Below, in pieces: positions 1-7,941 of a stretch of DNA of 64,000 bases. Position numbers and translations under genes: made by a program. The notes under the pieces are model-generated. The model did no database searches and had not been told where the DNA came from. It worked only from the letters and a program-made list of their open reading frames with translations. Source of the stretch: Salibacterium qingdaonense (GTDB lineage Bacteria > Bacillota > Bacilli > Bacillales > Marinococcaceae); NCBI RefSeq assembly GCF_900114715.1, contig NZ_FOTY01000005.1:1-64000 (forward strand). The letters run 5' to 3'. Within the stretch, counting starts at the first letter, position 1. The number at the start of each line of letters is the position of its first letter.

Positions 1-5
1 AACAT
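1..5 (-). CDS. 5' end of a minus-strand gene running off the left edge
   Basis: Only the start codon is inside the window. An ATG (complement 5..3) follows a perfect AGGAGG (complement 17..12) at a 6-nt spacing, which is a textbook Bacillaceae initiation region. The SD lies in the 3' arm of a 10-bp hairpin, an arrangement known for IS200 transposase genes, so a Y1-type tnpA is my best guess. The product itself cannot be seen. Confidence 0.45.
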
Positions 6-11
6 AAAAAA

Positions 12-65
12 CCTCCTGTATTCCTAATGTCATGCCGTAAGGCATGCCCACTAAGTATACAGGAG
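12..65 (-). promoter_or_regulatory. SD-sequestering stem-loop before the left-edge gene
   Basis: Reading the minus strand, CCTCCTGTAT (65..56) pairs perfectly with ATACAGGAGG (21..12), burying the entire Shine-Dalgarno. Inside it sits a second hairpin, CATGCC-TTAC-GGCATG (about 46..31). Such a structure keeps translation low. It is well established for IS200 tnpA leaders; assigning it here to IS200 is inference. Confidence 0.55.
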
Positions 66-148
66 GCAGTGGAATGGTAAAGACAAATGCAGAGAGTGGT
101 AAAATACGCTGCATTCGTTGGTAAAAAAGATTGCATTGGTGGTACAAA

Positions 149-1912
149 TCAAATGCCGTACTCACCGGGACGGAAAGTGTCATCCGGGTAGCCGCTAGCA
201 AGTCCTGCGGAAACAACAGCGTGAATACCGTCATGCGCCCAGTACTCAGACGAAATGTCTGTAAAGGAAGCATTCGATCCTTCTGCTTCAAAACCAAACG
301 CCCGCTCGAGAACAACAGCCATCTGTGCACGGGTCAGCGTATCATTCGGGTTAAACTCATCGCCGTGCCCCATCATGATACCTTCATCGGCTACGGTGTC
401 AATGTAGGCTTTGCCGTAATACTCCGAGCTGATATCATCAAATCCGGCATCCGGACGGTTGTCCGTTGAAAGATCCATCGCTCCTGTGATGATTTTCGCC
501 GCCTGCACCCGCTTAATCGGTTCATTCGGGCCGAACGTTCCATCCATGTAGCCCTTGATAATATTTTCATCTGTCAGATGACTGATTTCGTTCACCGCCC
601 AGAAGTCCGCGTTAATATCGGAATACATGTCTACGGCACTTGGGTTCATCGGATCCTGAGGTTCTTCCGGTTCTTCTGATCCATCATTTTCTTCTTCCTG
701 GGCGAACATCTCCGGCATCTGCGTCACAATCGCACCGGATAGGGCTGTGCCAATGGTGGACATGCGCTCGCCGCCTTCATCAAAAGAGTTGTACGCCATC
801 TCATAGTCTTCCATCACATACGACTCCACAACATCGATCACGTCCTGCTCATGGGCATTCAGCACCGATTCCGCCGTGTCGGCCGGGAGGTTGCCTTCTG
901 TTGCTGTCTCCAGAAACATTCCCAGTTCCTCCGGAAAGTCCATCAGAAGACTGTCTGTTACTTCTTCCTTCTGCATGTCATCATTATTTTCGATGGCATT
1001 GCCAAGACCTGATGTATCTTCGTACTGGCTGGAGAAGATTTCTGCAAACTGAGCCGCTCCTTCTTCCCCGTAAATGGATTCAACAGCTGTCACCATTTCG
1101 CCGGCATTGGCTTCAAGCTTTTCACTTGCAGCTTCGGCACCATCGGCATTCTGAGACTCCTGCACGGCCGTCAGCACCTGATAGTCAAAATGAAGGCCGA
1201 GCAGCTGGTTGAAGGAAGCTCTGAGGTCAGCGGCCGGTGTCATCGCTTCGGTATGATTAAACATCTCCGGCATCTGCGTTACAATACCGCTGGATAGGGC
1301 GCCGCCGATCGTGTACATCTGCTTGTAGCCTTCATCGTAAGCAGCGTAGGCTTCTTCATAATCTCCGTTCACGAAATGCTTTGCTGTATTGATAACGTCC
1401 TGCTCATGAGCACGTAGCGCTTGTTCGGCTGTATCGGCTGGAAGATTGCCTTCAGTCGCCGTGCCGAGAAATCCGCCAAGTTCGGACGGGAAGTCATTCA
1501 GCAGCTGGTCTTTCACTTTTTCTCTCTCATCCATGTTTCCATTGCGAAGCGCCATGCCGAGTTCCGAACTGTCTTCGTACTGAGAAGAAAAGATATCTGC
1601 AAACTGGGAAGCTCCCTCTTCTCCGTAAATGGATTCCATTGCGGTTGTAATCTGCTGTGCATTTTCTTCGAGTCTCTCCCGCACCATGTCCGCATCGTCA
1701 GACTGACGGTACACTTTTACCGCGGTCAGCACCTGATATTCAAAGTGCGAAGCCAGCAGCTGACTTAGATTTGCTCTCAAGTCCGCGGCCGAGGTGGATA
1801 CCGTCGGCTCCATCATGTCTTTTGATTCACTGTTGTCCGCTGCCATCGCCGCAGAAGGCACCAGCATGGACGCAGCCAGCGATATCGTAAGTATTCGTTT
1901 CCCTTTCATCAT
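149..1912 (-). CDS. SLH-domain surface protein with duplicated N-terminal domain, last SLH truncated
   Basis: Secreted protein probably held on the cell wall by S-layer homology repeats. It has a signal peptide ending in AMA-A near residue 26, then two copies of a roughly 175-residue mostly helical, acidic domain (about 44-218 and 228-405; both contain SIYGEEGA, TATEGNLPADTAE and IVTQMPEMF), then an acidic linker and three SLH repeats from about 430 to the end. The third SLH stops after DTFRPGE with a foreign YGI and a stop, lacking the usual TRAQFAVxLARA half, so the C terminus looks truncated by an insertion. The ATG at 1912 is chosen because AAGGAG lies 6 nt upstream. The function of the duplicated domain is not recognised. 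Confidence 0.85.
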   Translation of the reverse strand: MMKGKRILTISLAASMLVPSAAMAADNSESKDMMEPTVSTSAADLRANLSQLLASHFEYQVLTAVKVYRQSDDADMVRERLEENAQQITTAMESIYGEEGASQFADIFSSQYEDSSELGMALRNGNMDEREKVKDQLLNDFPSELGGFLGTATEGNLPADTAEQALRAHEQDVINTAKHFVNGDYEEAYAAYDEGYKQMYTIGGALSSGIVTQMPEMFNHTEAMTPAADLRASFNQLLGLHFDYQVLTAVQESQNADGAEAASEKLEANAGEMVTAVESIYGEEGAAQFAEIFSSQYEDTSGLGNAIENNDDMQKEEVTDSLLMDFPEELGMFLETATEGNLPADTAESVLNAHEQDVIDVVESYVMEDYEMAYNSFDEGGERMSTIGTALSGAIVTQMPEMFAQEEENDGSEEPEEPQDPMNPSAVDMYSDINADFWAVNEISHLTDENIIKGYMDGTFGPNEPIKRVQAAKIITGAMDLSTDNRPDAGFDDISSEYYGKAYIDTVADEGIMMGHGDEFNPNDTLTRAQMAVVLERAFGFEAEGSNASFTDISSEYWAHDGIHAVVSAGLASGYPDDTFRPGEYGI

Positions 1913-2103
1913 CAAACACTCCTTTTTGATTTGTTATACAGGGAAACGAAAAACATCCGCCTTTGGATCACTGCATGACGAAATTTTTTATAAAGAGATT
2001 TCAGTCTGCTGTGCTGCGTCTATATATAATAAGCATCTATACGATTAAAGGCAGCAAAAAAGTGGAACTCTTTTTATAGAAAATGATAAAAGGACGTGTT
2101 GAA

Positions 2104-3360
2104 ATGGCGTATCGACAGATTCCAAAAGAAAAAGGGCTGGATCACACGCTTGATTTATTATCGGAGGGATTTCATTTTGTCCCGAACCGGCGTGACCATT
2201 TACAGTCTAATATCTTTCAGACCCGGCTGATGGGAAAAAAAGCAATCTGTCTGAGCGGGCAGGAAGCAGCACGCGTTTTTTATGACAATCGTTTTTTTAA
2301 AAGAAAAGGGGCTGCTCCAAAAAGAGTTAAAAAAACTTTATTCGGACAAAACGGGGTGCAGGGCTTGGACGGGGAGGACCATAAGCACCGGAAACGGATG
2401 TTTCTGTCGCTGATGACCCCCGACCGTCTACAGGAGCTTCAGACAATCACGCAAAGACTGTGGGCACAAAAAGCTGAAGAATGGGAAAAGGGTGACCAAG
2501 TTGTTCTGTTTGACGAAGCAGAAGAAATCATGTGCCGTGCGGCCTGTGAATGGGCCGGTGTGCCGCTGCCTGAAAATGAAGTGAAGCAGCGCACGACTGA
2601 ATTCAGCCGTATGATTGATGCCTTCGGAGGCACAGGCTTCCGCTATAAAAAGGGAAAGAAAGCCAGGGAACGTTCCGAAAAATGGATCCAGCAGGTCATC
2701 AAACAGGTGCGCTACGGTGAACAGCAGCCGGCCCCTTATACAGCGGCTTATATCATCGCGATGCACTCAGAGAGAAATGGCCGGAAAATGGTTGCCGCTG
2801 CGGCCGCGGTTGAATTAATCAATGTGCTGCGGCCGATTGTGGCCATTGGGCGCTTCATCATGTTTGGAGCTCTGGCTCTGCATGACTATCCGGACCTAGA
2901 AGAAAAACTGCTTAATACGGAGAATGAGGAGTACTCCCGGATGTTTGTGCAGGAACTCCGGCGGTATTACCCGTTCGCACCGTTTACCGGCGCGGTCGTG
3001 CGAAAAGATTTTCTCTGGAATAAATACCGCTTAAAAAAAGGGACGCTTGTTATCATGGATATTTACGGAACGAATCATCATCCGGATCTCTGGGAAGACC
3101 CTGAAGTGTTTCGTCCGGAACGGTTCCGGGGCTGGGAAGGACACCCATTTTCCTTTATCCCGCAGGGCGGCGGCGATCATTATACCGGACACCGCTGTGC
3201 AGGGGAATGGATTACCATCATGCTCATGAAAACAAGCATGGAGTTTTTAACCGGACACATGACATATCAGGTGCCCGAACAGGATTTGCGTTATGACATG
3301 GCGCGGATGCCTACACTTGTGAACAGCGGCTTTATCATCGAAAATGTCAAGGCTCGTTAA
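2104..3360 (+). CDS. cypC: CYP152-family fatty-acid peroxygenase (cytochrome P450)
   Basis: Heme-thiolate enzyme that uses H2O2 to hydroxylate long-chain fatty acids at the alpha or beta carbon, with no reductase partner; cytosolic. At 418 residues it matches the family (B. subtilis YbdT/P450-BS-beta has 417). Visible signatures are the heme loop GGGDHYTGHRCAGE with Cys365 as axial ligand, and Arg243-Pro244 (VLRPIVAIGR), the pair that binds the fatty-acid carboxylate in place of the usual acid-alcohol pair. The ATG at 2104 is preferred over 2083 because AAAGGA lies just before it. It is a single-gene unit between minus-strand genes. Family assignment is firm; alpha versus beta specificity is unknown. 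Confidence 0.93.
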   Translation: MAYRQIPKEKGLDHTLDLLSEGFHFVPNRRDHLQSNIFQTRLMGKKAICLSGQEAARVFYDNRFFKRKGAAPKRVKKTLFGQNGVQGLDGEDHKHRKRMFLSLMTPDRLQELQTITQRLWAQKAEEWEKGDQVVLFDEAEEIMCRAACEWAGVPLPENEVKQRTTEFSRMIDAFGGTGFRYKKGKKARERSEKWIQQVIKQVRYGEQQPAPYTAAYIIAMHSERNGRKMVAAAAAVELINVLRPIVAIGRFIMFGALALHDYPDLEEKLLNTENEEYSRMFVQELRRYYPFAPFTGAVVRKDFLWNKYRLKKGTLVIMDIYGTNHHPDLWEDPEVFRPERFRGWEGHPFSFIPQGGGDHYTGHRCAGEWITIMLMKTSMEFLTGHMTYQVPEQDLRYDMARMPTLVNSGFIIENVKAR

Positions 3361-3518
3361 TCAACGTTAACTTTGGTAAACATCAGCACTGCGTCTCTCC
3401 TTTTGGTTCATGTAAACCAGAGAGGGGAGATGCCATGGCTGACTATTCTCTAACATGCAGGATATAATGAGAGACATAAATTCAGCGGGCCTTTACTTTT
3501 ATATTTTTTCTTATTCCT

Positions 3519-3698
3519 CTAAATAAATTGAAATGACAGATATAGGGCATACGTTACAACGTAAACAAGAAACAATGTCATTAACCATTTACTAAAACGA
3601 CGTATTCCTTTTAATCCCTCATTCAAAATACTACTGATGAACAATACAAGTGTACTACCTAACGCAACCATTGCGATAATGAATACAGATTGTTCCAT
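3519..3698 (-). CDS. 59-residue two-helix membrane protein at the end of an ABC exporter operon
   Basis: A short gene starting at the ATG at 3698 behind a strong AGGAGG (spacing 6) and ending with TAG at 3519. It begins MEQSVFIIAMVALGS and has two hydrophobic stretches (about 4-25 and 40-58) separated by a basic loop (GLKGIRRFSKW). It lies 40 nt after the ABC permease stop on the same strand, with no terminator between, so it is probably co-transcribed. I recognise no family. It could be a small subunit or modulator of the exporter, or an immunity peptide; both are inference. Confidence 0.65.
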   Translation of the reverse strand: MEQSVFIIAMVALGSTLVLFISSILNEGLKGIRRFSKWLMTLFLVYVVTYALYLSFQFI

Positions 3699-3738
3699 AT
3701 TTCTCCTCCTACACTTCGAAATAATGAATAAATTTCCG

Positions 3739-4470
3739 TTAACTCATCCGTGACTTCCGGGAGTATTTATACAGCCCAATCAATGAAAAACTGATATAAG
3801 TGAATAAGAGAAAACCTCCCCAAAACACAAGTTTTGCACTTTCATACCCCATAGCTGCATCATAAAATTGGATCGTTGCGCGATAAATAAACGAAAACGG
3901 AAACAAGATTGAAAAATCCGCGCCTAACAATACCGTTGTAATAAATATTGAACCAAGCCCTGCAACGACCACACTTAAAATGTTTCTCGTGGCAAATGCC
4001 AGCAGAGCCGCAATCGGAATAACCAGCAATGTTAATACAGTGAACAGAATCGATGTAAAAAATCTGGATAAAACGTCCATAACCCCTGTTTCTGTCCTGA
4101 AGAGCATCCAAAGCGTAAACAAATGAACCAAATGATTGATAAGTGATGTCGCCAGCAGTAACAAAAAGGTTGCGGCCATTTTCGAAAACATTAAACAGAA
4201 ATTATGAAATGGGTAAGAGATCCAGTTTAACGTCGTACCATTTTGAAACTCCGTATAGAAAAAAAAGCCGGAAAAAATAAACACAAGAGCCGGAAATAAT
4301 ATGGCGTATTGGTTAAATACAAAGAAATAATAGTTACCAGGATCCATCGCGCCTGTTGCCAGCATTCCTCCGGTGTTAATCAGATAAGGGATAAAGCTGA
4401 TCACTAATATAACGTATACCATTTTCTGTCGTTTAAGCTTCATGCATTCATTTTTCACTAACATACTCAT
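3739..4470 (-). CDS. ABC-2 type permease, lantibiotic-immunity-like
   Basis: Integral membrane subunit of an ABC exporter. Its 243 residues contain about six hydrophobic segments (for example near 18-38, 50-70, 95-118, 130-160, 170-190 and 210-232) and no nucleotide-binding motif. Size and topology match the MutE/EpiE/SpaE group that expels membrane-active peptides. It overlaps the ATPase gene by 23 bp, implying translational coupling. Substrate is not readable from the sequence; the neighbouring sensor kinase suggests a cell-envelope-active compound. Confidence 0.82.
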   Translation of the reverse strand: MSMLVKNECMKLKRQKMVYVILVISFIPYLINTGGMLATGAMDPGNYYFFVFNQYAILFPALVFIFSGFFFYTEFQNGTTLNWISYPFHNFCLMFSKMAATFLLLLATSLINHLVHLFTLWMLFRTETGVMDVLSRFFTSILFTVLTLLVIPIAALLAFATRNILSVVVAGLGSIFITTVLLGADFSILFPFSFIYRATIQFYDAAMGYESAKLVFWGGFLLFTYISFSLIGLYKYSRKSRMS

Positions 4471-5374
4471 TGGTTTCTCCCTCCGACAGCAGTTTTAAAT
4501 ATAAATCTTCCAAAGACAGTTCAAAGACATCGAGTCTTTCTATGGAAACCTGCTCTTTTATCAGAATTTCCTCGATTTCTTCCAGGGAAAGAGGAGAAAC
4601 AAACTCGACCTGGTCCCCTTCACGCAGTACCATATGAGCTTTCAGCTTTGACATAAAATCCCGGTTCATCTCAAAGGGAGTACGAAGTTTATACAAAAAG
4701 TTGTCCGATACATCCATGTTGATCGTTTCGAATATCACTTCCCCGTGATTTATAAAAATTAATTCATCTGCCATTAAATTGATCTCATTCAACAAATGAC
4801 TGGAAATAACGATCGTTGTATTGTTTTGTATCACTTCTTTAATAAGCATTTCCCTTACTTCCTTGATCCCATGAGGATCCAATCCATTGGTTGGTTCATC
4901 AAGGAGTAGCAGCATCGGCTGATGGGAGATTGATCTTGCTATGCCCAGCCGCTGCTTCATCCCGAGTGAAGTATCGGAAAACAATTTATCCTTTTCATTG
5001 TAAAGCCCGACTGTTTGCAACAGGGCATCGATACGCCCCGCGGTGAACTGCTGCTGCAGATATCTCAAATGCAGAACCAAATTTTCCGATAGAGTCAAAT
5101 TATCGTAAAACCCGGGAAACTCAATGATACTGCCGATGCCTTTCAGTAGATCATTCCCTGGATGGTTATATAAATTTTCTCCCTGGAAATGGACGGTTCC
5201 GGATGTAGGTTGAAATACTCCCAATAACGTTTTTAACAATGTTGTTTTTCCAGCTCCGTTAGGGCCGAGCAGGCCATAGATCTTTCCTTTTTCAAAGGAG
5301 AGGTTCACGTCTTTTAGAATTTGTCCTTTTTTCATTTCTACATGAACGTTTTCCGTTGTTAACAAAGAGGACAT
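4448..5374 (-). CDS. ABC transporter ATPase, bacitracin/lantibiotic export type
   Basis: Energises the membrane partner encoded next to it. The 308 residues carry Walker A GPNGAGKT (37-44), the signature SLGMKQ (136-141, a common variant in peptide-resistance ABC proteins), Walker B LLLLDE (155-160) and a switch His in SSHLL. The last about 80 residues form the extra C-terminal domain typical of BcrA/EpiF-like proteins. It is transcribed from its own promoter at about 5405-5433, since a terminator separates it from the sensor kinase gene upstream. Confidence 0.9.
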   Translation of the reverse strand: MSSLLTTENVHVEMKKGQILKDVNLSFEKGKIYGLLGPNGAGKTTLLKTLLGVFQPTSGTVHFQGENLYNHPGNDLLKGIGSIIEFPGFYDNLTLSENLVLHLRYLQQQFTAGRIDALLQTVGLYNEKDKLFSDTSLGMKQRLGIARSISHQPMLLLLDEPTNGLDPHGIKEVREMLIKEVIQNNTTIVISSHLLNEINLMADELIFINHGEVIFETINMDVSDNFLYKLRTPFEMNRDFMSKLKAHMVLREGDQVEFVSPLSLEEIEEILIKEQVSIERLDVFELSLEDLYLKLLSEGETNEYVSEK

Positions 5375-5404
5375 TGGTCTGCACCCGCCTTTCGATTTAC
5401 TGCC

Positions 5405-5460
5405 ATTGTAGCTGGCGAAGGTTAAATCGAAGTAGGACGTGAGGTTAAAATCAGGTTAAA
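5405..5460 (-). promoter_or_regulatory. promoter and triple TTTAACCT direct repeat upstream of the ABC operon
   Basis: On the minus strand a TACAAT -10 (complement 5410..5405) is preceded by three copies of TTTAACCT at complement 5426..5419, 5449..5442 and 5460..5453. Offsets of 23 and 11 bp put them on one face of the helix, as expected for a dimeric OmpR-family regulator, and the nearest copy lies between the -10 and the -35 position. The adjacent response regulator is the obvious candidate; this link is inferred. Confidence 0.6.
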
Positions 5461-5480
5461 AAATGACTGACGGCACATGT

Positions 5481-5515
5481 AAAAAAACTGACTTCCTAAT
5501 GAAGGAAAGTCAGTT
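5481..5515 (-). terminator. Rho-independent terminator after the sensor kinase
   Basis: AACTGACTT (5486-5494) pairs with AAGTCAGTT (5507-5515) and is followed on the minus strand by seven T. The kinase stop codon TGA lies within the stem. It separates the regulatory pair from the ABC genes. Confidence 0.85.
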
Positions 5516-6847
5516 CTCTTTTGGGAGAATGGTGATTGTAGTACCACTGCTGCCGGTGGATACTCTTTTTTCAAGCTCCATCTGTTCCAGCATCATGTCG
5601 ACAATAGATAAACCGATGCCGGCGCCGCTTTTCCCGGAGGGGTGGTGCATTCCTTTTCCCCGGTCCTGGATTTCCAGCATCGATGTTTCTTTTTCCGTCC
5701 TCACGGAGACATATTTTCCTTCCGCCGCATGACGCAGGACATTCTGCAGAAGGTTATCCAAAATCCTTCGGAACCATATTTCATCCACATTCCAGTGGAT
5801 AGGTTCCTGTAACGCTGCATCCATCTCAAAGTCCTGCTCTTCAAGGACTGGATACCAGGCGATCAAAGAAGAGCGGACAAGTGCTGCGATATCCTTCTGC
5901 TTTCTGTTCATCGGCAGTTTTCCCTCACTTAATACGGTGAACGAGGAAAGGTTATCGATCAGTTCTGAAAGAAAAACGATCTTTTCATTGATGACGTGAA
6001 CCGATTCTGCCATATCTTCCTTTAATTCATGCTGATTCAGTTTGTGTACATGACCGTTCATGATAGACAGAGGTGTCCGTAAATCATGCGATAAGCTCGA
6101 AATGAGACGTTTCCGAATCAGCGCTTCCTGTTTTTCTTTCTCATGGCTTTCGTTTAATTGTTCGACCATTTGGTTAAACGAATGTTCCAGCTGCCCTATC
6201 TCGTCCTCTTTTTCTATTTTCATTCTGGACGGGATAAGCTGGTTTTCATTGATTTCCATTTTTTCCTGCATTCTTACCAGACGTTTTCTCGTGCGGTTAA
6301 AAAACAGCCAGGAAATATAAATAAACAAAAACCAGAAGGACCCTATGGCAATGAACCAAATCGTGGAGTATTGATACTGCCCTACTCCAATGTTCGTTTC
6401 TAAATAAGAAGAAGGGATCTGCAAAAACGCATAGCCGCCGGCCTCTGCTCCCTGCAGATAGGCCGAGGTCGTGAAATACTCTCCACCACTGTCCTCCTCC
6501 ACGTACTGAATCAGGCTGGAAACATCCCACTGCGTGCTCCCATTCTTTGAAGGGTCGTTTGACATCAGTAATTGACCGTTATCCTTTACCCAAAAGATAA
6601 CAGAATCCGGATACCTATCCATATTCCGTAAGGATGATGTGATGTCCCGCGTTTCCTCTCCTTCCAGAGCATCTATCTCCCGGGCCCACGTTTCCTCTAT
6701 TTCTTCCGGATCATAGTATTCTTCCGGGGAAAAATCAGCCAGCTGCGTAATGACAAGATAATATAGAAAATTAACACCTAAAAACGAGACGGGAAAGATT
6801 AAAACAGCCAACAGAATGATCAGTATGTATTTCGTTGATAACTTCAC
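5510..6847 (-). CDS. sensor histidine kinase
   Basis: Membrane sensor of a two-component system. TM1 spans about 8-33, an extracytoplasmic sensor region of about 130 residues follows, TM2 is at about 162-183, then a HAMP segment, HisKA with phospho-acceptor His254 in SLSHDLRTPL, and an HATPase domain (N box NLLQNVLRH, G1 DRGKGM, G2 GAGIGLSI). At 445 residues the large external loop argues for direct sensing of something outside rather than the intramembrane-sensing (BceS) type. It overlaps the response regulator gene by 4 bp. Confidence 0.93.
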   Translation of the reverse strand: MKLSTKYILIILLAVLIFPVSFLGVNFLYYLVITQLADFSPEEYYDPEEIEETWAREIDALEGEETRDITSSLRNMDRYPDSVIFWVKDNGQLLMSNDPSKNGSTQWDVSSLIQYVEEDSGGEYFTTSAYLQGAEAGGYAFLQIPSSYLETNIGVGQYQYSTIWFIAIGSFWFLFIYISWLFFNRTRKRLVRMQEKMEINENQLIPSRMKIEKEDEIGQLEHSFNQMVEQLNESHEKEKQEALIRKRLISSLSHDLRTPLSIMNGHVHKLNQHELKEDMAESVHVINEKIVFLSELIDNLSSFTVLSEGKLPMNRKQKDIAALVRSSLIAWYPVLEEQDFEMDAALQEPIHWNVDEIWFRRILDNLLQNVLRHAAEGKYVSVRTEKETSMLEIQDRGKGMHHPSGKSGAGIGLSIVDMMLEQMELEKRVSTGSSGTTITILPKEN

Positions 6848-7518
6848 CGTCTCACCCTGTATCCCAACCCGCGGATCGTTTCAATAATCTCAGGATTCTG
6901 TGGATCTTTTTCGAGTTTCTGCCGCAAATAGCGGATATGAACGGTTAACGTTTTATCCCCTTCGATATACGGCTCCTGCCATACATTCGAATAAATCTGT
7001 TCTTTCGTTAAAATGTGATTGGCGTTTTTAAGGAGATAGCGAAAGATCTTAAATTGTTTCTCCGTCAGGATGATTTCTCTTCCCGTCTCTGTATTTACAA
7101 TATGATTAGCGTTCAGATCAATGCTCAGGTGCCGTAGTGTCAGGGTGTCCAATCTGACTTTGTCGTACCGCTTCAACAGAATATCAATCCGCAGCAGCAG
7201 TTCCTCCGGATGAAACGGTTTCGTCAGATAATCATCGGCAAATCCAAGGCCGGTAAGCTTATCCTCAATGGCAGTCCGGGCGGTTAAACAGAGAATGGGA
7301 AGACTGCTGTATTGTCCGCGTATCCGCTTCCCTAACGTGAAACCGTCCAGACCTGGAAGCATGATATCCAGCAGTAAAAGGTCCGTATCAGGCAGGTGGT
7401 CTTCCAGCTGCTGCCCTGATCGTAACCACGTGCATTCATACCCTTTGTCATGAAGATCATGTAGGACCAAATCAGCTATTTCCTTGTCATCTTCCACATA
7501 TAAAATATGATTTCCCAC
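6844..7518 (-). CDS. OmpR/PhoB-family response regulator
   Basis: DNA-binding partner of the adjacent kinase. The 224 residues comprise a receiver domain (acidic pocket ED near 9-11, phospho-acceptor Asp51 in LLLLDIMLPG, Lys in LTKPF) and a C-terminal winged helix (about 130-222; TVHIRYLRQKLE, IRGLGYRV). First gene of a two-gene transcript. Direct repeats ahead of the ABC genes are its likely target. Confidence 0.93.
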   Translation of the reverse strand: MGNHILYVEDDKEIADLVLHDLHDKGYECTWLRSGQQLEDHLPDTDLLLLDIMLPGLDGFTLGKRIRGQYSSLPILCLTARTAIEDKLTGLGFADDYLTKPFHPEELLLRIDILLKRYDKVRLDTLTLRHLSIDLNANHIVNTETGREIILTEKQFKIFRYLLKNANHILTKEQIYSNVWQEPYIEGDKTLTVHIRYLRQKLEKDPQNPEIIETIRGLGYRVRR

Positions 7519-7584
7519 CAGCGCCTCCCCCTCGTATAAAAATGTTATTTCTCACGGCTGTTGATTATCCAAATATAGGAAGCG

Positions 7585-7773
7585 TTTCGTTGGACTCCGC
7601 CTTTCCTGCCCGCTTTCCGCGGGCGTCGCCTCAGCTACATACCGGAAGGAAGATCGGCTAAGTCCGGCACGTCCTGTGCCAACGCCGATCTGACTCACCT
7701 CGTATGAGCCTCCGGTGATCTTCGGCTGACGCTTCTCCCGCTGGAGTCGGGCAGACGGCTCCGCCCAACGAAA
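7585..7773. repeat. 189-bp palindromic intergenic element
   Basis: Bounded by the inverted repeat TTTCGTTGG (7585-7593) and CCAACGAAA (7765-7773), with further imperfect inside pairing (CTCCGCC / GGCTCCG, GCCCGCTTTCCGCGGGC). It has no coding potential. Similar GC-rich elements flanked by CGTTGG are scattered in Bacillaceae genomes, as I recall them; copy number here cannot be judged from one window. The rest of the 7519-7941 gap holds nothing I can assign. Confidence 0.55.
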
Positions 7774-7941
7774 AAGAAGGGGGGATACATACTTTGATCA
7801 CAGATGCACCCTCCTCATAGAACCTTTCCCCATTCCTTTATATGGTAAATCAACAGGCGTGGTTGTTTCTCTTTCTTTTAACATGAATCTGAAATAATTG
7901 GAATGGGTCTTCCCACCATTATTTTAAAAGGGAGGCAGGTT

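Larger units (their letters stand above)
1..157. mobile_element. putative end of an IS200/IS605-like element
   Basis: The SLH gene stops abruptly at about 160, and the bases to its left have no SLH coding potential but carry an SD-occluding hairpin and a gene start facing outward. Four TGGTA motifs lie at 75, 97, 119 and 140 (spacing 22, 22, 21), and the octamer ATGCCGTA occurs at 32-39 and again at 153-160, close to the junction. No transposase is visible in the window, so family and exact boundary are inferred. Confidence 0.35.
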
